A stretch of 64,000 bases of DNA from CANMXU01 sp052030545 (GCF_052030545.1 NZ_JBPDIH010000004.1:517715-581714), one strand, 5' to 3'; shown: positions 34,221-44,480, counted from the first letter of the stretch. The notes: generated by a model not told the origin, from the sequence alone. A program made the numbers and translations.

Positions 34221-37103
34221 TCAATTAGTCACCTTGTCAACTAAATAGGCAATTGACTGATAATCAATACCACTATGCTGTGATAAGCCAATTTCACAGG
34301 TACGACTATTACTGTAGCCCTTAGTGCAACCACTTGGAATTTGCGCTTTTAATGGCGCCAATGCACTTGCGTTTAACTCTGGTAAAGTAAAGCCTTTATC
34401 GCCAGCAAAACCACAACACTGAATATGCTCAGGCACAGTGACATTATTACTACAGCGCTTAGCTAAGCTTAGCATTGTTTGCGCTAAACCCATGCGCTGA
34501 CTAGAACAAGTAACATGAAGCATCACCGGCTCGTCTGTTGGCGAAAACGTTAAGTATTGGCTCAAGGTATCTTCAATAAAGCCAGCTAGTTCAACAATAT
34601 TCAGTCGATTAGCAACTTCCTCACTTTCCAACATCATCGATTTACACGGACTGGTATCAAATAAAATCGGCAACTGCCCTTGCTCGCTCACTTGATAAAG
34701 AAAATCCGCCGTGGCGAGGCGTTTGTCATCCGCTTGTTCAAACATGCCTTTGCTATTAAATGGCATACCACAACAAAAGCCACTAAAGTCAGGGCTTATC
34801 ACTTCAAAACCTGCTTTAGCGAGCAAAGATAACGTCACTTCCGTTAGCGAGCGTTGTTCACTGGCATTTACCGCAGCGCCCATATTTCGGCTGGCACAAC
34901 TTGGGAAATACACCACTTTTTTCAGATTAGCGGTAGCTGCTAAGGCACTACTTTTCTCAATGTTTACGGCTGGTGCTTGTACAGTACTCGCTTGAGGTTG
35001 AGGTTGAGATTGAGGTTGATAATTGGCTTTATTTGGCATTGCCGCCGTCCAACGCGGAATTTTATTAAAACTAACGGTGCTCACAACGCCCGATATTTTT
35101 GCTAACGCTGAACTGCCAATTATTTTTTGCACAACAGCAACACTGGCGAGGCTCATTTTGGTAATGCTTTCAACTAAGGCAAATTTATTGGCCAGTTTTT
35201 GAGATAAACCTTGATAACCACTGTTATTGCTATGGCGAATTTGACGTATTAAATCACCAGTATTGATGTTTACTGGGCAGCGCTCTTCGCAAAGCCCTGT
35301 GGCGGCGCAGGTATCAACACCAAGGTATTGAAAGTCGTCACGCATTTGCTTTAACTGCTGGGGGTTTTCGTTACTGCGTTCTAAGCGCTTTATTTCACGA
35401 TAACTGGCTATGCGTTGCCGCGGGGTAAAGCTCAGATCTTTAGACGGACACACAGGTTCGCAGAAACCACATTCAATGCACTTATCAACAATATCGTCAG
35501 CGATTGGCATCCCTTTTAACGACGAAATGTGCGCTTGTGGATTGTCGTTAATGATCACGCCAGGGTTAAGTAAATTATCAGGATCAAATAAGGCTTTTAT
35601 CTGTTCCATTAATTGATAACCCTGCTTACCCCACTCTAACTCGACATAAGGCGCCATATTGCGACCTGTGCCATGCTCAGCTTTTAATGAGCCTTGATAT
35701 TTAACGGCAACTAATTGGCAGACATCGTCCATAAACGCGGCATAGCGATCTATCTCAGTTTGGCTTGCAAATTCTTGTGTAAAGACAAAATGCAAATTGC
35801 CTTCGAGTGCATGACCAAAAATAATCGCTTCGTCGTAATGATACTTATCAAATAGTGCCTGTAAGTCACTCACGCCTTGTGCTAATTGCTCTACAGGAAA
35901 TGCTACATCTTCGATAATGACGGTTGTGCCGCTTTCTCGTACCGCGCCAACTGCTGGAAAGGTTTGTTTTCTAATTGCCCAAAGTTTTGAATACGCATTA
36001 GCGTCGGCAGTAAAGTCGATGCAATTGGTTTGCTCAAATTGAGTTAAACACGTTTTTAATTGGCTAATTTGTTCGGCCAATAAATCTTGATTTGCCGCAC
36101 GGGTTTCAATTAATAGTGCAGCAACATCATCATCAAGGGTTTTAATAAAGTCCGGCAAGCCTTCCATGTCACTTACTGACGCAAGTGAGCGGCGGTCTAA
36201 TAACTCCACCGCAGAGACATTTTCTTTCGCTAGCGCAGATACCGCTTCACACGTCACGTTAATATTTGGAAAAAAGACCAGTGATGAAGCGCGGTGTTTA
36301 TATTCAGGCACTGTATTTAGGGTAATCGATGAAATAAACCCGAGTGTACCTTCAGAGCCAACAAATAAATGCGCGAGCATATCAACAGGATCATCAAAAT
36401 CAACCAAGGCATTTATTGCATAACCTGTGGTATTTTTCAGGCGGTACTTATGCTTGATCAGCTGATGTAATTCTTCATTGAGTTTAACGCCATTGGCAAG
36501 TGTTTTTAATTTGGCGAGCAGCATGCCATGAGATTGTTCAAAAGCGGCGACGCTGGCTTTATCGCCTGTATCTAAAATCGTTCCGTCATGCAAAATAATT
36601 CGAATACTGGACAGCGTATGATAGCTATTTTGCGCCACGCCACAACACATGCCGCTGGCATTATTAGCAACAATCCCACCCACTTTACAGGTATTTATTG
36701 AGGCAGGATCTGGTCCAATTTTGCGGTTATAAGGCAGTAAGTATTTATTGGCATCTGCGCCAATAACCCCTGGCCCTAAGGTAATACGATCGCCTAAGTC
36801 AGCGATTTGAAAGCTACGCCACTTATTGGTGAGCATCACTAAAATACTGTCAGACTGTGCTTGCCCAGATAAACTAGTACCGGCGGCGCGATAAGTTATC
36901 GCCAGTTTAAACTGATTTGCTTTTTCAATAACTTGAACCAACTCAGCTTCTGAGTCTACTTGCAAAACCACTTGTGGGGTTAGTCGATAAAAACTGGCAT
37001 CGGTGCCATAAGCAAAGCGTTTGGCATAATCAGTGATAATGCGCGCTTTTGGCAAAATATTTTCTAAGCTGCGGGTAAAATCTTGATAGCTTGAATGATT
37101 CAT
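34221..37103 (-). CDS. D-lactate dehydrogenase-like FAD/Fe-S oxidoreductase (Dld-II type)
   Basis: 960 residues from the ATG at 37103 (GGAG about 8 bp upstream; GTG at 37118 is less likely). Three parts: a vanillyl-alcohol-oxidase-type FAD-binding domain (about 20-260, TYRAAGTSLSGQAQSD), an FAD-oxidase C-terminal domain (to about 510, HGTGRNMAPYVELEWG), then two 4Fe-4S motifs (CIECGFCEPVCP and CAATGLCEERCP) and a CCG-type cysteine-rich domain (FCCGMPF, QCCGFAGDKG). This order matches the respiratory D-lactate dehydrogenase Dld-II of Shewanella; a glycolate or 2-hydroxyglutarate substrate is possible. Divergent LysR gene upstream, kinase and response regulator downstream. Confidence 0.85.
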   Translation of the reverse strand: MNHSSYQDFTRSLENILPKARIITDYAKRFAYGTDASFYRLTPQVVLQVDSEAELVQVIEKANQFKLAITYRAAGTSLSGQAQSDSILVMLTNKWRSFQIADLGDRITLGPGVIGADANKYLLPYNRKIGPDPASINTCKVGGIVANNASGMCCGVAQNSYHTLSSIRIILHDGTILDTGDKASVAAFEQSHGMLLAKLKTLANGVKLNEELHQLIKHKYRLKNTTGYAINALVDFDDPVDMLAHLFVGSEGTLGFISSITLNTVPEYKHRASSLVFFPNINVTCEAVSALAKENVSAVELLDRRSLASVSDMEGLPDFIKTLDDDVAALLIETRAANQDLLAEQISQLKTCLTQFEQTNCIDFTADANAYSKLWAIRKQTFPAVGAVRESGTTVIIEDVAFPVEQLAQGVSDLQALFDKYHYDEAIIFGHALEGNLHFVFTQEFASQTEIDRYAAFMDDVCQLVAVKYQGSLKAEHGTGRNMAPYVELEWGKQGYQLMEQIKALFDPDNLLNPGVIINDNPQAHISSLKGMPIADDIVDKCIECGFCEPVCPSKDLSFTPRQRIASYREIKRLERSNENPQQLKQMRDDFQYLGVDTCAATGLCEERCPVNINTGDLIRQIRHSNNSGYQGLSQKLANKFALVESITKMSLASVAVVQKIIGSSALAKISGVVSTVSFNKIPRWTAAMPNKANYQPQSQPQPQASTVQAPAVNIEKSSALAATANLKKVVYFPSCASRNMGAAVNASEQRSLTEVTLSLLAKAGFEVISPDFSGFCCGMPFNSKGMFEQADDKRLATADFLYQVSEQGQLPILFDTSPCKSMMLESEEVANRLNIVELAGFIEDTLSQYLTFSPTDEPVMLHVTCSSQRMGLAQTMLSLAKRCSNNVTVPEHIQCCGFAGDKGFTLPELNASALAPLKAQIPSGCTKGYSNSRTCEIGLSQHSGIDYQSIAYLVDKVTN

Positions 37104-37330
37104 CGAAACACGCTCCACATGGAAAAAGTGCCATCAACTTTGTTTGGCTTTGGTGTGTATTCACACATATTAGGCGTTTTTACATTGTTCATGGCGACCT
37201 CTAAACCTATTCTCTATCGTTTATTTACCAATAACATTTATGTGAACAATTTATCGACAAACCAATTATTAATATATAGCATGTAAATTAATTTATTATT
37301 TCCAAAAACGTCTTAATACATGGCTAATAT

Positions 37331-38233
37331 ATGTCTAATGCTAATGAATTGTCACTATTTGCTTTAGTTGTAGAAGCGCAATCTTTTAATAAAGCTGCTG
37401 AAATTGCAGGTATTTCTACGCCAGCGCTAAGTAAAAAAATCACTAAACTCGAACAAAGTTTAGGTGTGCAACTACTGCATAGAACAACACGGCGTTTAAA
37501 TTTAACCGAAGCTGGCAACGTGCTTTATCAACATGCCAAATCAATTAACAAGCAAGTTAGTGAAGCGGTTAGTGCGGTAAGCAATTTTAGCGAAGACATT
37601 CAAGGTACAGTCAAAATGACCGTGCCGACTATTTCTGGCGAACTGTTACTGGCTGAAATTATAGCCGAATTTTGTCAACTGCATCCGAAAGTCAATGTTG
37701 ATATGCGTCTTGAAAATGAATTTGTTGATTTAGTTAAAGAAGGTTTAGATTTAGCGGTACGAACTGGCGTATTAGAAGATTCTAGCTTAATTGCCAAACC
37801 ACTGATCACCTCAAACTGGATCGTCTGTTGCGCGCCCAGTTATATTGCTAAACATGGTTCGCCAACAACCGTTGAGCAATTGAGTAAGCATAACTGTTTA
37901 GCCTATACCTACCAAACCGCAGGCGCTTATGATTGGCACTTTACCAAAGCGGGTAAAAAGCAAGTTATTAAAATTTCGGGTAATTTTGCCGCGAACAATG
38001 CACTAGCCCTAAGAAAAGCTGCACTGGCAGGTTATGGCATTATTTATGTTCCACGCTGCAGCGTTTATGAAGACATGCAACAAGGACGTTTAGTGCCGAT
38101 ATTAACCGACTACAAAGCACGTTCACTCGGCATATATGCTGTTTACCCTTATACGCGCCATCACCCAGAAAAAATTAAACGCTTAATAGAGCACATGAAG
38201 CAAGCTTATTTAAACATTAGTGAGTATTTTTAA
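37331..38233 (+). CDS. LysR-family transcriptional regulator
   Basis: 300 residues. N-terminal winged helix (ELSLFALVVEAQSFNKAAEIAGISTPALSKKITKLE) and a periplasmic-binding-like effector domain (about 90-295, with VKEGLDLAVRTG and LAGYGIIYVPR). It is divergent from the dehydrogenase gene with 227 bp between, the classic LysR arrangement, so that gene is its most likely target and a hydroxy acid its likely effector; both are inferences. Confidence 0.9.
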   Translation: MSNANELSLFALVVEAQSFNKAAEIAGISTPALSKKITKLEQSLGVQLLHRTTRRLNLTEAGNVLYQHAKSINKQVSEAVSAVSNFSEDIQGTVKMTVPTISGELLLAEIIAEFCQLHPKVNVDMRLENEFVDLVKEGLDLAVRTGVLEDSSLIAKPLITSNWIVCCAPSYIAKHGSPTTVEQLSKHNCLAYTYQTAGAYDWHFTKAGKKQVIKISGNFAANNALALRKAALAGYGIIYVPRCSVYEDMQQGRLVPILTDYKARSLGIYAVYPYTRHHPEKIKRLIEHMKQAYLNISEYF

Positions 38234-38494
38234 GTGAAACCTAGAGAAAATTAAAATGTGAATGACAAACTGATTCGCACACAAATTCGTCCTCAACGTT
38301 AACAAATCTCCCTGTTTAAGTGATGTCAGTATTTTTTACAAACAATACAAGCCCTCAATAACTTCAAAAGCCATCACGCTGAAAATGTTGATAATTTATA
38401 CAATGGTATGAATTTTGAATTATAAAGGCTTGTACACAATTCGTATTGTTACGCTGTCTCCCTAACCGGAAAATAACGAAAAAGGATTACCACT

Positions 38495-39502
38495 GTGAAT
38501 ACAACAATAATCAAAAGCCTATTTGCTAGCTTGGCTCTGTGTACCAGTAGTTTAGTTAGTGCAAGTATTATCACCTACGACTTTACCACCTGTGGCGCAA
38601 CTGGCGCGAGTGGTCCTTCACAAGCTGCATGTAACTCAGCTTACACAGGTACGACGCTAGATGGTGAAGTTACCGTGAGCTCAGGTATTCAAAACTGGGC
38701 GGCACCTACAGCCGGTTTATACCAAATCACTGCATACGGCGCACAAGGCGCATCTGCAGATCCTTCATATTCAGGCGGTAGAGGCGCATCTGTTTCAGCC
38801 TTATTTGAATTAGACTTTAATCAGGTCTTGCAAATTTTAGCCGGTCAACAAGGTCAAGTTAGTGATAATAATGGCAGCGGTGGCGGCGGCGGTGGCTCAT
38901 TTGTTGTCGATATTTTAAATAACCCATTATTAGTTGCCGGTGGTGGCGGTGGAACGCGCGCAAGTGTTTCTCAAAACGGTCACGATGCTTCAATTACTCA
39001 GTACGGCACAACGGGTAGTCAAAGTGCGACATCAGGCGGTGGCGTAATTAAAAATACAGGTCTGGGCCTAGGTGGTGACATGTTAGCATCTTCTTGGGGT
39101 TCAGCAGGTGCTGGTTTTTATGGCGATGGCGCAAACGATGGCATTTATGGCACTGGCGGCAGTTCGTGGGCCAATGGCATGTTAGGCGGTACAATAGGTT
39201 CTTCATGTAGCGGCGTAGGCGCAAATGGTGGCTTTGGTGGTGGTGGCTCAGGTCATGGCTGTTGGGGTGGCGGCGGTGGCGGTGGCTACTCAGGTGGTGA
39301 CGGTGGCCGAGTTGCTGGCGGTGGCGGTTCGTTTCTTTCAGGCGAACAACAATCAGCTCTTCGTGGTGTCGGTTTTGGTGACGGTTATGTCAGCATCTCA
39401 TTAATCGAAGATTATCGCGTGGCTGATGTACCAGAGCCTTCTACGTTAGCTATTTTTGCTTTAGGTATTTTAGGCTTAGTTTCACGTAAGCTGAAAAAGT
39501 AA
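38495..39502 (+). CDS. Glycine-rich PEP-CTERM sorted protein
   Basis: 335 residues. GTG start at 38495 with AAAGGA upstream. Signal peptide (SLFASLALCTSSLVSAS), then a glycine-rich region (about 80-300, with runs such as GSGGGGGGSFVVDILNNP and LLVAGGGGG) like the Gly_rich/ALK-type domain. The tail is a PEP-CTERM signal: VPEPSTLAIFALGILGL then a basic SRKLKK. Exosortase would cut and anchor or release it; no exosortase gene is in the window. Its 3' end and terminator are nearly identical to those of the gene at 44870. Confidence 0.85.
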   Translation: MNTTIIKSLFASLALCTSSLVSASIITYDFTTCGATGASGPSQAACNSAYTGTTLDGEVTVSSGIQNWAAPTAGLYQITAYGAQGASADPSYSGGRGASVSALFELDFNQVLQILAGQQGQVSDNNGSGGGGGGSFVVDILNNPLLVAGGGGGTRASVSQNGHDASITQYGTTGSQSATSGGGVIKNTGLGLGGDMLASSWGSAGAGFYGDGANDGIYGTGGSSWANGMLGGTIGSSCSGVGANGGFGGGGSGHGCWGGGGGGGYSGGDGGRVAGGGGSFLSGEQQSALRGVGFGDGYVSISLIEDYRVADVPEPSTLAIFALGILGLVSRKLKK

Positions 39503-39563
39503 AACTAAAAACTTCTTAAACGAATAAATTAAAAACACCAATTGTGATGATTGGTGTTTTTTT
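39428..39563 (+). repeat. PEP-CTERM tail plus terminator cassette, copy 1
   Basis: From the Val codon of VPEPST through the stop and terminator this DNA matches 45368-45519 with about four base changes in the coding part, one 14-bp insertion in copy 2 just after the stop, and one change near the terminator. The protein regions upstream are unrelated. Confidence 0.85.
39531..39563 (+). terminator. Terminator of the first PEP-CTERM gene
   Basis: AAAAACACCAAT pairs with ATTGGTGTTTTT over a TGTGATG loop and is followed by more T. The identical hairpin follows the second PEP-CTERM gene at 45485-45519. Confidence 0.9.
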
Positions 39564-39607
39564 ATTGTTCATTCATTATTGATTAATTGCACTGTTGATT
39601 TATATTG

Positions 39608-40210
39608 CTATTGATTCATGGCGGTATTGAGCAAATGTAGCTTAATAACCGACGAGGCTTGCGTTAACGATTTAGGTTGTGCAACCTTATTAACCATCTG
39701 AATAAAAGAAAGTGAATTGTCATTTTTGATTTCAATCACTTGATTTGGCTCCATCGAAGCAATTGTAGATAAAATGTCTGCGGGAATATTTTCAGCCGCT
39801 AAATTGACAATTGACGGCTTATGAACAATGTTTTGTTGAATTAACCAATCACTCAATTCACCCAAGGTATTAACACCCTGGTAGTAAGACAGCACCTGTG
39901 CTATTTGCTGATCCGTTCCTTGCACCGTCAACTCTTGCAAGGTATATAAATATCGTTCGCTAAAGAGTGCAGGATGCTGTGCATAGAACTGCTTTATTTG
40001 CGCAGTGCCAATTTGGTATTTATCTAACTGCAATTGAATATCTTGGCGGCTAGATTGAAATGAAAATGACGAGCGATTTTCTTCCTGTGTTTCGGTGCTA
40101 GATGCGTTAGCCATTTGTGCAGTAAACGTTATCGAAAATACAGCAAGTGCTAAAAATTGCACACTAGCTTTTAGATAGTTACTAGGTTTGGGTTTAAAAA
40201 GACTTGTCAT
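39608..40210 (-). CDS. EpsD-like periplasmic peptidyl-prolyl isomerase (PpiC/SurA-type, exosortase-associated)
   Basis: 200 residues. A signal peptide (FLALAVFSITFTAQMANAS) is followed by a short SurA-type helical part. The rest lines up with the EpsD family: YLYTLQELTVQGTDQQIAQV, LGELSDWLIQQNIVHKPSIVNLAAENIPADILSTIASM, then VIEIKNDNSLSFIQMV. EpsD proteins accompany exopolysaccharide/exosortase loci, where they may fold exported proteins. The parvulin catalytic core seems shortened, so activity is uncertain. It follows the PEP-CTERM gene at 40226 by 15 bp in the same direction, so the pair is likely one unit. Confidence 0.6.
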   Translation of the reverse strand: MTSLFKPKPSNYLKASVQFLALAVFSITFTAQMANASSTETQEENRSSFSFQSSRQDIQLQLDKYQIGTAQIKQFYAQHPALFSERYLYTLQELTVQGTDQQIAQVLSYYQGVNTLGELSDWLIQQNIVHKPSIVNLAAENIPADILSTIASMEPNQVIEIKNDNSLSFIQMVNKVAQPKSLTQASSVIKLHLLNTAMNQ

Positions 40211-40225
40211 GTGAATACCCTACAA

Positions 40226-41902
40226 TTAGATTTGATAACGAGTTGCGCGAACAATAAACACCAACACAGCGAGTAGCATTAAATACACGCTTTTTGGCTC
40301 GGCCACCCCTACGGGCGGATTATCAATAATATTGCTTGCGAAGCTGTATTCTTGAAAACCAGCCATTTGCCAAGACCTATTATATAAGCTGGCACTTACG
40401 AGCCCATTGGTCTGTGCACTTTCTTCCACCATGCACTCGTTAAATGCAGTGAAGATTACCGTAATTTTCATACAACCCATTTTAAGTTCAATAAAAGGGT
40501 CTATCGTTGCTGCGGTATTATTGTGAAATAAAGGATCATCAAGAAAATAAGTACGGTTAATTAACTGGCCTACTTGGTCATTAAAGAAAAAATCTGCACT
40601 TTCCCCTAATGCCATATCAAAAATACCATCGTCGTATGTTTCTTCGACCAGTTCTCGAACATGATAAGTTCGTTCACAAATGCCAAAGAAGTTACATGTA
40701 TTTGTGAAATACGCGATATCTGGACAATTTTGTAATAAAAAGCCACATTCAGCCGCTGTTTTTTCAACGATCTGAGTTACCATTCTTGTGATAGGTTGAT
40801 CAAACTCTAAACGCACAGTTGCATTAGGATCGATATTAAATTCTTGTTGCATGCCCAGTGTTGGGCCAACCTGAAGATCGAGAATGTTATATTCAATTTT
40901 GGCTTCAGTAGGGCCTACCTTTTCTTTAATTTCATTATGTAATAAGCCAGGAGAACCGTACCAAGCTTCAAGTAAGCCAGTTAAACTTATGCCTGCATCT
41001 AAAAGATTTTGATTGGTTTGCAACGACAAGCCGTTGCCGGTAATTTCACCACCAGATTGGTCTGTTAAAGTATGAAAAGTAACATCACCAATGATAGGTG
41101 AAGGATCAGCTGGGTTTTGCGGCGTAGCTTCGTCATCAACACCATCTGGATTAGACTTTGTCGGCATATGGATATTTTTCGGTTTATCAAACACCTTAAT
41201 TGGTAACTCGTGGCCAAAAACATCAAAAGGTTTATCGCGATTAAGATCTATACCAAATAAGTTAAATTCGCCCGCGTGTACACCAATATTACTGGTGCTG
41301 CCGCCACAGCCAACAAAAGTCGCACAAGCAACTGCCGACATAGAAACGTCAAGGTCGAGTATGCCATTTAAACTGGCACTAAAACTAGGTGCATTAGCCG
41401 TTATCGCTGCTGAATTTTCGATATTTACGCCAGTACCAATACTAAACATTTGGTTAGCAGCCGATACATCGCCAATATCAATTGTGGTGGCAACAGGTAA
41501 AAACACATCGATACTGCCGCCAGAGGCTTGTGCATTTAGCTTTAACCCCACTTGTCCGGAGGTAGCAACTCCCACTTCAGCTCCCGTCCGGGTGTCAACA
41601 TTATCAAGGCCAACACAATGCCCCATTATCCTTCCGCCAATACAGGTATCTTTGCTGCCAGATATGCTCCCGAAATTAATCGATTCGGCTTCGCCACCTT
41701 GATAGGTGCCCCAACGCGTCACTAATTCATGTTCAGTGCGCCAGCTAGCGTGTCTGCCTTGTTTCCACATATTCTGATTTAAGGTCGTAAATTCCATGCG
41801 GTCGGTAATAATTGCTGCATGGCTTTGTGAGTAAAAAACACTAATAACAATGGCAAATGCCGTAATTAAGTGCCTTAAAATGAAAAGTATTTTATCTTCC
41901 AT
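40226..41902 (-). CDS. Large exported protein with PEP-CTERM-like tail
   Basis: 558 residues. N-terminal signal-like segment ending SHAAI. The middle is beta-rich with many Gly, Asn and Asp residues and several Cys pairs (for example KDTCIGGRIMGHCVG, CATFVGCGG, CGFLLQNCPD and NTCNFFGICE), probably disulfide-bonded outside the cell. The tail GVAEPKSVYLMLLAVLVFIVRATRYQI region has a PEP-like EP, a hydrophobic helix and basic end, so it is a variant PEP-CTERM signal (VAEP instead of VPEP). No domain is recognised in the body. Co-directional with the EpsD-like gene. Confidence 0.7.
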   Translation of the reverse strand: MEDKILFILRHLITAFAIVISVFYSQSHAAIITDRMEFTTLNQNMWKQGRHASWRTEHELVTRWGTYQGGEAESINFGSISGSKDTCIGGRIMGHCVGLDNVDTRTGAEVGVATSGQVGLKLNAQASGGSIDVFLPVATTIDIGDVSAANQMFSIGTGVNIENSAAITANAPSFSASLNGILDLDVSMSAVACATFVGCGGSTSNIGVHAGEFNLFGIDLNRDKPFDVFGHELPIKVFDKPKNIHMPTKSNPDGVDDEATPQNPADPSPIIGDVTFHTLTDQSGGEITGNGLSLQTNQNLLDAGISLTGLLEAWYGSPGLLHNEIKEKVGPTEAKIEYNILDLQVGPTLGMQQEFNIDPNATVRLEFDQPITRMVTQIVEKTAAECGFLLQNCPDIAYFTNTCNFFGICERTYHVRELVEETYDDGIFDMALGESADFFFNDQVGQLINRTYFLDDPLFHNNTAATIDPFIELKMGCMKITVIFTAFNECMVEESAQTNGLVSASLYNRSWQMAGFQEYSFASNIIDNPPVGVAEPKSVYLMLLAVLVFIVRATRYQI

Positions 41903-42064
41903 AATAAGATTGTCCTTGTGATGTAAGTCACACTACTTTATTAATAAACAGCTAGTGCGTCTTCACCCAAAAGTATGAAAATGAATCAGTTCTTTGAGGT
42001 AAGTTGGCTGATGCGCCAAGAACTGTTTATAGTGTTTATTAACAAGTAACAACAGAGGCGATTT

Positions 42065-42712
42065 GTGAATATATTAATCATTGATGATCACCCGCTATTT
42101 ATCGATGGTATTAGCCAACTGCTAAAACAATTAGCCGAAAAAGTTGTACTTCATAGTGCAACATCAGCGATATGTGCACTTGAACAACTTAGTAGCGGCA
42201 TCGATTTTGATATTGTGATTTTAGACTTAAACATGCCCAACATTGACGGTTTGTCATTATTGCAGCGCTTTCATGCTGACGATTTATGTATTCCTGTGAT
42301 CATTGTGTCGTCAGAAGAGCAAGTTGGCTTGATTCAGCAAGCATTGAATTGGGGCGCAATGGGCTTTATTCCGAAAAGCTTTACTACTGAGCAAATCCTG
42401 AATGGCGTTAAAACAGTACTCGAAGGAGAAATTTATATTCCCTCAAATATTCAACAACTGTTAAGTCGACAAGTTGCACGAGACGCGGCAACACATACAC
42501 AGTCAGCCATAAATAAATCGGGCCTTAGTCACAAACAGTTTGAAATTTTAGTACTACTTGCCAAAGGCTTTTCCAACAAAAAAATAGCCACGATACTTCA
42601 TCGAACCGAGCACACAGTAAAGTCTCATATTGCAGCAATATTTAATGTATTAGGGGCAGAAAATCGCACTGAGTGCGTAACAATTGCCAAAAAAAGAGGA
42701 CTAGTAGATTAA
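42065..42712 (+). CDS. LuxR-type response regulator
   Basis: 215 residues. GTG start with GAGG upstream. Receiver with IIDDHPLF, acceptor Asp in IVILDLNMPNIDGL, and Lys in GFIPKSFT; LuxR-type HTH (LSHKQFEILVLLAKGFSNKKIATILHRTEHTVKSHIAAIF). It is convergent with the hybrid kinase gene, whose stop lies 4 bp beyond this one; kinase and regulator are probably partners. A possible link to the PEP-CTERM genes is by location only. Confidence 0.9.
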   Translation: MNILIIDDHPLFIDGISQLLKQLAEKVVLHSATSAICALEQLSSGIDFDIVILDLNMPNIDGLSLLQRFHADDLCIPVIIVSSEEQVGLIQQALNWGAMGFIPKSFTTEQILNGVKTVLEGEIYIPSNIQQLLSRQVARDAATHTQSAINKSGLSHKQFEILVLLAKGFSNKKIATILHRTEHTVKSHIAAIFNVLGAENRTECVTIAKKRGLVD

Positions 42713-42716
42713 AGGA

Positions 42717-44480
42717 TTAATGGTTGAGCATATGATTCATCAGCACACGTAATTTTGCCGGTTTAATTGGCTTGTGTAGCACTTTGTAATGGCTTTGGCT
42801 AATTTCTTCAATGATTGCCTTTTCTGTCTCGCCAGTAATTAAAATAGCGGGTATTGTTTTTTGATACCTCTGATTAATAGCCGATATTGCTTCCAAGCCC
42901 GTTCGATGTTTTGCAAGCCTAAAATCTGAAATTATCAATGCCGGAAAGTTATCGCTGCTATCTAATGCTTCAATGGCCGTTAAAGCGCTATTAGCCGCAA
43001 TTACCTGACAGCCCCATTTTTCAAGCATAACTGTCATCGCGGTCAATACATCTTCATCGTCTTCAATGATTAAAATATGTTTATCTAACAATTGGGTTTG
43101 GCTCGGTAACAAGGTGTTTTCTTGTTGCTTTGTTACCTTCAAATTACTTATCGGTAATGTTAACGAAAATACCGACCCTTTGTTTTCAACAGAGCGCAGC
43201 TTTATTTGATAATTAAGCAAATCACATAATCGTTTAACTATCGCTAAGCCTAACCCCAATCCTTTATTTCGATTACGCTCTGGATTATGTAGCTGAACAA
43301 ACTCTTGAAAAATAAGCTCTTGTTTACTTTTCTCTATGCCTTTTCCACTATCCCATACTTGAATTAAGCAGTTACCTCCACTGCGACGACATGCTAGTAA
43401 AATTTTGCCTTGGTCGGTATAACGAATCGCGTTGCTGACTAAATTACGAAGAACTCGCTCAAGCCACAATGGATCAGTGTTAACCACGATATTTGAAGAG
43501 CGAAAAGACAAGTTCAGCTGTTTGTGCTTTGCTTCTAGCTCAAATTCATGTACTACTTTTTCAAATATGTCAGAAACATAAAAGGCCGTTGGTTGAACAT
43601 CTATAGTATTAGCATCTATTTTAGAGATATCTAATAAGGCATTAAACAGCTCACCAAGCGAATGAACAGACTGCTCAAGCTTTTCATACAAGCCTAAACG
43701 TTGCTGTTTTTCATCACAATAGCGAATGGCATCAAGCAGCAAACTCATCGCATGCAAAGGTTGGCGTAAATCGTGACTGGCTGCCGCCAAAAAACGAGAC
43801 TTGTCTTTGTTCGCCTTTTCAGCAATTTCTTTTGCAATTTCAACTTGTGCTTTTTGTTCAAGTAACGATTTAACTAATTCACTGTTTTCAAATCGCAACT
43901 GCAAACCAGCAACAATACTGCGATTAAGACTGCGAGTGGAGATGAGCATAACGACAAACGCTAAAAAAATAAAAAGAAAGGTGGTAAACCAACCTTCTGC
44001 CGGATAAGAAATAGCTAAATACAAGGCTTTAGTTGATGCACAAAAACCAAGAGGAAAAATAAAAGAGATAACTGCAGGTAAATAGGTAGAGCTAGATCCT
44101 ATAGTAACAACCATGAGGCCCGCTAAAACAAATAAAACAAAATAAAAACTCAGTGGCGTTAAATTAATAAAAACCAAAGCCCCCCAAATAAAGCCATAAA
44201 CGACACTGCCGCCCAAATAGCTTATTTTCAAAAACCTCAAGTTTTTCTGTTGCTGACGATTATATTGGCTAGTTAAATACGCTCGAAATAAAGGCGGAAT
44301 AAAGGTGCAGCCATACCACAGCATCAGTAAGAGATGATCTAGCTGATTCCAAAGCCAGCCGAGCATAGCAGTAGAGATTAGGAATTGACCAATGATCAAC
44401 CACCAACTATTGGCGAACAATATATCAAACTGCGTTTTAAGTAAGGTATTGGTAGTGAACGTTCGGGGCTGAAATTTCAT
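42717..44480 (-). CDS. Hybrid sensor histidine kinase/response regulator
   Basis: 587 residues. About six N-terminal membrane helices (about 25-195) form an integral membrane sensor; then a coiled linker, HisKA with the phospho-His in AAASHDLRQPLHAMSLL (about residue 236), HATPase with NLVSNAIRYTDQGKI, WDSGKGI and GLGLGLAIVKRLC, and a C-terminal receiver with IIEDDEDV and acceptor Asp in IISDFRLAKHRTG. ASHDLRQP is typical of the quorum/biofilm-type hybrid kinases. No ligand can be named. Converges on the LuxR-type regulator. Confidence 0.92.
   Translation of the reverse strand: MKFQPRTFTTNTLLKTQFDILFANSWWLIIGQFLISTAMLGWLWNQLDHLLLMLWYGCTFIPPLFRAYLTSQYNRQQQKNLRFLKISYLGGSVVYGFIWGALVFINLTPLSFYFVLFVLAGLMVVTIGSSSTYLPAVISFIFPLGFCASTKALYLAISYPAEGWFTTFLFIFLAFVVMLISTRSLNRSIVAGLQLRFENSELVKSLLEQKAQVEIAKEIAEKANKDKSRFLAAASHDLRQPLHAMSLLLDAIRYCDEKQQRLGLYEKLEQSVHSLGELFNALLDISKIDANTIDVQPTAFYVSDIFEKVVHEFELEAKHKQLNLSFRSSNIVVNTDPLWLERVLRNLVSNAIRYTDQGKILLACRRSGGNCLIQVWDSGKGIEKSKQELIFQEFVQLHNPERNRNKGLGLGLAIVKRLCDLLNYQIKLRSVENKGSVFSLTLPISNLKVTKQQENTLLPSQTQLLDKHILIIEDDEDVLTAMTVMLEKWGCQVIAANSALTAIEALDSSDNFPALIISDFRLAKHRTGLEAISAINQRYQKTIPAILITGETEKAIIEEISQSHYKVLHKPIKPAKLRVLMNHMLNH

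Noticed and set aside
37095..37286. Small plus-strand frame between the dehydrogenase and LysR genes
   Set aside because: Overlaps the start of the dehydrogenase gene, no ribosome site, and falls in the shared promoter region.
41091..41702. 203-codon plus-strand frame inside the large PEP-CTERM-like gene
   Set aside because: Antisense shadow: composition and frame follow the minus-strand gene, and it has no ribosome site or recognisable domain.
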